A DNA stretch of 64,000 bases from contig NZ_CP041614.1 in the NCBI RefSeq assembly GCF_007197555.1, positions 186,001-250,000 of the forward strand, given 5' to 3'. Positions 59,071 to 64,000 of the stretch are shown here, piece after piece (position 1 is the stretch's first letter; each line of letters begins with the position of its first letter). A model generated the notes under the pieces. It searched no databases, had not been told where the DNA came from, and worked only from the letters and a program-made list of their open reading frames with translations. Position numbers and translations under genes: made by a program. The stretch comes from Shewanella psychropiezotolerans (lineage in GTDB: Bacteria; Pseudomonadota; Gammaproteobacteria; Enterobacterales; Shewanellaceae).

Positions 59071-59484
59071 TCACTCTTTAATCTCTGGTTTCATGGTATC
59101 GGCAATGATATGTATGACAGATACCCAAGCCTGTCTGACTTCTTCGGTAAAGGCATCGCCCAGGCCAGTTTTTAATGTGTGAATCAGCGCATTTCCGACC
59201 GGAGTAAAATGGCTTCTCTTGGTGCCATAGGCATTATGTCGCTGAGCAAGCTGTTGCAAAGCCGGGACTAGTGCCTCGAGATTGTCTAGGCCATCTACGG
59301 CCGCCTTTAGCATGGTTATCAGCTTACGCCCCTGTACTTTCATGTCATTGCGAAATAGAGGTTTCAGTGAGGGATCTATGCTAAACAGGGCATCATAGAA
59401 TATTTCGGCGGCTTTCTCTGCGATGGGTTCAACCAGACTAAAGGAGTGTTGTACTAGATGGATCTGTTTCTGTGTCAATGCCAT
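59071..59484 (-). CDS. Single-domain globin (bacterial haemoglobin)
   Basis: A 137-residue globin of the flavohaemoglobin/Vitreoscilla type without reductase domain. The proximal heme His is H83 in LAQRHNAYG, a distal Gln is Q51, and the family text PLFRNDMKVQGRKLI is present. It binds oxygen or nitric oxide in the cytoplasm. Monocistronic; no NsrR-type site was identified. Confidence 0.9.
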   Translation of the reverse strand: MALTQKQIHLVQHSFSLVEPIAEKAAEIFYDALFSIDPSLKPLFRNDMKVQGRKLITMLKAAVDGLDNLEALVPALQQLAQRHNAYGTKRSHFTPVGNALIHTLKTGLGDAFTEEVRQAWVSVIHIIADTMKPEIKE

Positions 59485-59647
59485 TGTGTCATCCTTAATT
59501 AGGCTCTGTTCATCCTGATCTCTATGACATCAAAATATCATTCAGGGGATCTGAGTTAAAAATTTCTATCACATTCAGCATAGACAGAAAATAGAAAACA
59601 AGCTTAACTAAATGCGTCTTTCTCTTTATTTACCAAGGATGTTGTCT

Positions 59648-60457
59648 ATGAGAGTGAATCAATATATTCAGGGCTTACCCTGCTGGGTCGAGCTGGCGAG
59701 TCATGATGCATTGGCTGGAAAGCAGTTTTATGCGGAACTTTTTGGCTGGAAGACTCAAGATATGCCGATTCCGGATGGCCTATATACCATGTTCGGTCTA
59801 TCGCCTGAGCCTGATAGCGAGGGGCAAGATGATATTGGTGCCGCCTATCAGATGCCAAAAGATATGTCTGACCAGGGAGTGCCGACGACTTGGTTAGTTT
59901 ATTTTTCCGTCGATAGTGTCGATGAAACAATAGAGAAGGTGAAAGCTGAGGGTGGCAGCTTGTCTATGGGTCCATGTGATGTCGGTACTGCGGGTAGGAT
60001 GGCCATGTTCAGTGATCCCGAAGGTGCCAGATTTGCCGTGTGGCAGGCGGGGGATCATATCGGCGCTCGGCGCCAGGGTGAGCACGGCACCCTATGCTGG
60101 GTCGAGCTTGCCAGCAGAAATCCAGAGTCCGCCAAGAGGTTTTACCCCAATGTTCTACAGTGGACTAGCCAGACTGGGGATATGCCAGAGTTCGAATATA
60201 CGGAATGGCTAGTAGGTGATAAACCCATGGGAGGCATGTTACAGATGAATGAAGAGTGGGGAGAGATACCTCCACACTGGATGCTTTATTTCGCGGTGGA
60301 TAACTGTGATGAAACGGTAGCTAAGGCCAATGCATTGGGAGGCGAGATATGTGTGCCACCGACCGATATCGCCAAGGTTGGCCGATTTGCCGTGATCAAT
60401 GATCCACAGGGTGGTTTCTTCTCTGTAATCACCCTTAATCTAGATGAAAGCGACTAG
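59648..60457 (+). CDS. VOC family protein with two tandem domains
   Basis: The ATG at 59648 has AAGGA eight bases upstream and gives 269 residues. Two glyoxalase-like units open with PCWVELASHDALAGKQFYAE and LCWVELASRNPESAKRFYPN, and each ends with GRMAMFSDPEGARFAVW or GRFAVINDPQGGFFSV. Such tandem VOC proteins (hydroxylase/27-kDa-antigen type) have unknown substrates. A 15-bp perfect hairpin follows. Confidence 0.88.
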   Translation: MRVNQYIQGLPCWVELASHDALAGKQFYAELFGWKTQDMPIPDGLYTMFGLSPEPDSEGQDDIGAAYQMPKDMSDQGVPTTWLVYFSVDSVDETIEKVKAEGGSLSMGPCDVGTAGRMAMFSDPEGARFAVWQAGDHIGARRQGEHGTLCWVELASRNPESAKRFYPNVLQWTSQTGDMPEFEYTEWLVGDKPMGGMLQMNEEWGEIPPHWMLYFAVDNCDETVAKANALGGEICVPPTDIAKVGRFAVINDPQGGFFSVITLNLDESD

Positions 60458-60491
60458 TTATCGGCTGAAATAAGTAAAGTTGTTTGCCGGA

Positions 60492-60526
60492 AGAATATGG
60501 TGGAAATTTTCTTTCCACCATATTCT
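60492..60526. repeat. 15-bp perfect inverted repeat after the VOC gene
   Basis: AGAATATGGTGGAAA (60492-60506) pairs perfectly with TTTCCACCATATTCT (60512-60526) around TTTTC. It lies 35 bp past the stop. No T tract follows, so it may protect the 3' end or act as a terminator of unusual form. Confidence 0.75.
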
Positions 60527-60628
60527 GATGCAGCCCTTGGCCTTACCTGTCCCCAATGTGCCAATACAATTCCCTGCTAAACTTTAATGAGTTAAACCAG
60601 TCTGTACTCAACAGATGGATTTCTTGTT

Positions 60629-62659
60629 ATGAAGCAGCTTTCTATTCGGCAAAAAATAATATTGGGCTTTGGTGCCATAGGTGTACTCCTGATTACGGCG
60701 AGTAGCTTTTTTTATCAGTCTTTGAGACTGATCAGCCGAGCTAATCTCGACATCGAAACAATAGCCGTTCCCGTGCAGAAGCAAAGCAATGCATTACAGC
60801 TTAAGCTGCTACAGATGGTAAAGCTGGTAGCCGTGGCCAATACTCAAAAGACCAAGGCAAAGATCTTGAACAGCCAGCAAGAATTCAATCAACTCAAGCT
60901 TAGTTATTCTCAAGCATCCAATGCACTGGAAAGTAAGATCTCAGATCAAACACAGATGCAGAGCGCTCTGGAACACTCAAGTGATCTCTTCAATGGTTTT
61001 ATCGAAGCGAGTGATGCAATGATTCGCGCGAATCTTGAAAGTTTGGCCGCTAATGAGGCGTTTAAGCAAGATTTCGAGAAGTTTAATGATGCTCGTCTTG
61101 GTGCCAGTAATGCCATGTTAGATCTTGAACTAGTCTCTGCGCCAGAAGAGCAACAAAGGCTGTTAGAGGAGGTCGTTGGTACAGGAACACGCATTGATGA
61201 CATGCTATTTACCATGGGCAACACCATGGCGAGTTTAATGCGTGTCGAGGAACTCGATTTATTGCTTGCTCACCAAGAGGATATGGCATTTCTACTTAGT
61301 AACCTTAAGAGTAATTTCGATTACCTTAAGAGACAGGCTGAGCCTCTGGATAGTCAATATCTGCTCGATGAAGCCAATGAAAAGCTTAACCTTGTCTTTT
61401 ATTATCTCGAGCAACCAGGGGAATTGTATCGGTTACAGCGAGAGGTGATAGCTCAAGATCGAGATGGGCAAGCTGCATATGGCCAAGTGCAGCAATATTT
61501 TTCTTCGAGTTTAAGCGAACTAGAGCGGTTAGTGACGTTGGCAGATGAGAGATTTATGGTTTTGCAGCAAACGGCTAAAGATGAAATCGCGACGGGAAAG
61601 ACATTAGCCATAGTGCTAGCCGTAATTTTTGTCATCATGGCCAGTCTGATCTCCCTGATGACGACTCGTGCCATGTTACGGCCGCTGAATTCCGTCAACA
61701 GGGCGCTAGCGCGAATAGCTAGCGGTGATTTGAGTCGAAGAGTCACTAAGGTGAATGATGATGAATTCGGTACTCTTATCGATAGCATCAATAAGCTTTC
61801 GGAAGATCTCACTCAGTTACTCAATAACATTGGGCAAAATGCACATAGATTAGATGAGTCGGCGATATCCTATAGTGATCAGAGTAAAAGGATCGCTGCT
61901 GTGGCGAGTGTTCAAATTGAGCGAATAGATGAGGTAAAGAGAAGCGCCGAACAGATGTCAGCTAGCTCAAATACGGTTAGGGATGTAGCCGATACCTCGG
62001 CAACAAATGTGTCCGAAGCCACCAAGCATAGTCATGAAATTAAGGACATAGCCGATGCTAATAATGCCAGGGTTACACAGCTGTCTCAGCGGTTACTCGG
62101 GGCCGTTGAAATAATGACCAGGTTGAGTAGTCATAGTAAAAATATTGGTGGCATCTTAGACACCATAGTGTCGATCGCCGAGCAGACTAACTTGTTAGCC
62201 CTCAATGCCGCCATAGAATCTGCCAGAGCCGGTGAGCATGGGCGTGGGTTTGCCGTGGTGGCCGATGAAGTCAGGACCTTAGCCATGCGAACTCAGGAAT
62301 CTACCGCGGAGATTCAGGTAACGATTAGCGCCTTGCAGCAGGAGACGGCCAGCGCCGAGGAAGAGATAGGTATGGCACAGTCGCAGGCCTCCGAGTGTGT
62401 AGATCAAAGCCAGGAATTAACTCGGGCAATAGAGCTGATGGATAGATCCTTGAGCGTAATAGAGCAGATGAGCAAGAATATTGCCCAGGTTGCGCAAGAA
62501 CAGTTATCCGATAGTGAGAGCATAGTCTCTGGGATGAATGAAGCCGCCGAGGCCGCGGAGAAAAATGCTGATGAGTCCACCGAAATGTCGAAAGGCAGTA
62601 CAGAGATGAATGAGCTGGCTCAATCTTTGACGAGTTCAGTGGAGCGATTCCAGCTTTAA
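60629..62659 (+). CDS. Methyl-accepting chemotaxis protein
   Basis: A 676-residue receptor. Membrane helices at about 9-31 and 325-348 enclose a helical periplasmic domain of about 290 residues. HAMP follows ([20 protein letters not shown]), then the signalling domain with the tip [20 protein letters not shown] and [16 protein letters not shown]. No clear C-terminal pentapeptide. Its ligand is unknown. Not in operon with a kinase. Confidence 0.93.
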   Translation: MKQLSIRQKIILGFGAIGVLLITASSFFYQSLRLISRANLDIETIAVPVQKQSNALQLKLLQMVKLVAVANTQKTKAKILNSQQEFNQLKLSYSQASNALESKISDQTQMQSALEHSSDLFNGFIEASDAMIRANLESLAANEAFKQDFEKFNDARLGASNAMLDLELVSAPEEQQRLLEEVVGTGTRIDDMLFTMGNTMASLMRVEELDLLLAHQEDMAFLLSNLKSNFDYLKRQAEPLDSQYLLDEANEKLNLVFYYLEQPGELYRLQREVIAQDRDGQAAYGQVQQYFSSSLSELERLVTLADERFMVLQQTAKDEIATGKTLAIVLAVIFVIMASLISLMTTRAMLRPLNSVNRALARIASGDLSRRVTKVNDDEFGTLIDSINKLSEDLTQLLNNIGQNAHRLDESAISYSDQSKRIAAVASVQIERIDEVKRSAEQMSASSNTVRDVADTSATNVSEATKHSHEIKDIADANNARVTQLSQRLLGAVEIMTRLSSHSKNIGGILDTIVSIAEQTNLLALNAAIESARAGEHGRGFAVVADEVRTLAMRTQESTAEIQVTISALQQETASAEEEIGMAQSQASECVDQSQELTRAIELMDRSLSVIEQMSKNIAQVAQEQLSDSESIVSGMNEAAEAAEKNADESTEMSKGSTEMNELAQSLTSSVERFQL

Positions 62660-62692
62660 TTTTATCACTTTATACCTTCAGAAAAGCGTGCA

Positions 62693-62720
62693 TAAAAAAA
62701 CACCCAGCATTGCTGGGTGT
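62693..62720 (-). terminator. Terminator of the CusA-like gene
   Basis: ACACCCAGC-ATT-GCTGGGTGT, with a run of A on the left that becomes a seven-T tract on the minus strand. It lies 25 bp beyond the cusA stop and can also slow plus-strand transcription from the chemoreceptor gene. Confidence 0.9.
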
Positions 62721-62744
62721 TTAGTATTACAGAGCGCTTAGTTT

Positions 62745-64000
62745 CTACTTGCTCAGCTTACGTGAATAAACCAAGAGATAGAGGGCTGGTAGTACGAACA
62801 GTGATAACAGAGGTGCAGTTACCATGCCACCGACCATAGGTGCGGCGATCTTCTGCATCACGTCATTGCCGGCCCCGGCGCCCCACATGATGGGCAGTAG
62901 GCCGAAGAAGATGGTAGCAACCGTCATCGCCTTGGGTCGAATTCGCATCACAGCACCTTCTATCAAGGCCTCTTTCAGATCGCTTACCGCTTCATATTTA
63001 CCTTTCTCTTTTCTATGCTTGATGGCGTTGTTGAGGTAAACCAACATCACCACGCCAAACTCTGCTGCTACCCCTGCTAAGGCTATCATACCCACGGCAA
63101 CGGCAACTGACATATTGAAGTCCAGAGCATATAAGAGCCAGGTACTGCCAACGAGTGCGAATGGTAAGCTGAACATGATCATGCTGGCTTGAATTGTCGA
63201 ACCGAATGTCATCATCAACAAGATGAAGATGACACCCAAAGCCATAGGGATCACTTTTTTCAGCTTTTCATCGACACGCTGCATATATTCATACTGGCCT
63301 GCAAAGTCGTAGCTGTATCTTGGCGGCACTACTAACTCGTTTTCTAAAGCTGACTTAGCTTGATCGATATATTCACCAATAGAGGTTCCTTCTATATCGA
63401 CAAACACCCAAGAGATTAAACGACCATTCTCACTCTTGAGCATAGGGGGCCGTCGGTTATCTCTATATCGGCTAAGTTACGCAGCGGCAGATAATGCCCC
63501 GTCTTAGTGATCACCGGCAGTTCTCTGAGTTTCTCGATATTGTCTCTGAGTTCCCTCGGGTATCTGAGATTGATAGGGTAACGTTCCGCTCCTTGAACAG
63601 ACTCACCAATATCCATACCGCCGATGGCGTATCGGACAACATCTTGGATATCGGTCAGGGTCATGTCATAGCGAGAGGCCACATCTAGCTTAGGTGTGAT
63701 ATCGATATAGCGGCCACCACCTACACGCTCGGCATAGGCCGATTTAGTGTTAGGCAGTTTACTGAGTATGGCTTCGATATCTGTACCTATCTGCTGCAGT
63801 TCATTTACGTCGGCGCCGGTGATCTTGATACCCACCGGAGTCTTGATCCCGGTGGAGAGCATGTCGATACGCGTCTTAATGGGTTGAACCCAAGCATTCG
63901 TCAGCCCAGGTATTTTAACGGTTTTCTGCAGCTGATCTATGACGTCCTTTAGGGTGTATCCTTCACGCCACTCATCTCTGGGCTTGAGCATTATGGTGGT
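62745..64000 (-). pseudogene. CusA/CzcA heavy-metal RND efflux pump, C-terminal part, frameshifted
   Basis: The gene runs in from beyond the window; the frame is open to 64000. The upstream part (MLKPRDEWREG, TRIDMLSTGIKTPVGIKI) and the downstream part (MLKSENGRLISWVFVDIEG, then helices ending LLVYSRKLSK) together match HME-RND pumps such as CusA, about 420 residues of the C-terminal half. The break is at DGP; adding one base to the five-G/C run at 63445-63449 gives DGPPMLKSENG as in the family. It exports Cu+/Ag+ or other metals across the envelope with CusB/CusC. Confidence 0.88.

Noticed and set aside
1..64000. CRISPR arrays, prophage, insertion sequences, tRNA and rRNA genes
   Set aside because: No regularly spaced repeats of the right size, transposase, integrase, phage structural gene, tRNA cloverleaf or rRNA segment was seen. 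The only arrays are the 7-bp tandem repeat and the in-gene repeats.

Overview
This window is ordinary chromosomal DNA of a gammaproteobacterium, most likely a Shewanella. The evidence is gene content and order: bioH-comF-nfuA, lexA-sulA-plsB, ompR-envZ beside greB, and a ctaC-ctaD-cox11-coxIII-DUF2909-SURF1-ctaA-cyoE-SCO1 block, with several large chemoreceptors. The genus call is inference; no rRNA or tRNA gene is present to fix it. I see no prophage, insertion sequence, CRISPR array or genomic island.

Layout. 1-2.2 kb: a truncated MATE transporter divergent from a LysR regulator, with a 17-bp palindrome between them, then a small NTF2-like protein. 2.2-4.1 kb: two divergent rRNA methyltransferases, rlmJ and rsmJ. 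4.1-7.1 kb: an AaeX/AaeA/AaeB-type efflux operon. 7.3-8.8 kb: a peroxiredoxin and a broken outer-membrane protein gene. 8.9-13.1 kb: a chemoreceptor and ompR-envZ. 13.6-21.8 kb: greB, a methyltransferase, a thiamine-diphosphate enzyme, tex, and a broken LtaS-like membrane sulfatase. 21.8-29.9 kb: a Pro/Gln-rich protein, bioH, comF, an M14 peptidase, nfuA, a DinF-like MATE transporter and a polysaccharide deacetylase. 30-39 kb: a complete chemosensory operon transcribed leftwards (STAS, CheY, CheA, CheW, a five-PAS receptor, CheR, CheB). 39.4-48.3 kb: the aa3-type cytochrome c oxidase genes with heme A synthesis and copper-insertion factors. 48.7-50 kb: the lexA-sulA SOS operon with two SOS boxes. 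50.4-54.1 kb: plsB and an aromatic amino acid permease. 54.2-64 kb: bluB, an AraC regulator, a YiaW/YiaV-like pair, a diguanylate cyclase, a globin, a two-domain VOC protein, another chemoreceptor and the 3' part of a CusA-type metal efflux pump.

The strongest unexpected signal is a shared defect. Five genes (outer-membrane protein, LtaS-like sulfatase twice, SCO1, SURF1, CusA) carry six frameshifts, and every one is repaired by adding a single G or C to a run of five or six G/C. Intact genes with similar runs also occur. The uniform sign and context point to homopolymer undercalling in the source assembly, not to gene decay; slipped-strand phase variation is the biological alternative, most credible for the surface protein.

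The most interesting biology is the chemosensory operon. Its receptor holds five tandem PAS units with an exact 130-residue period, its STAS protein has a duplicated 19-residue tail, and an imperfect duplication lies in front of cheR. I found no clearly new defence or mobile system.
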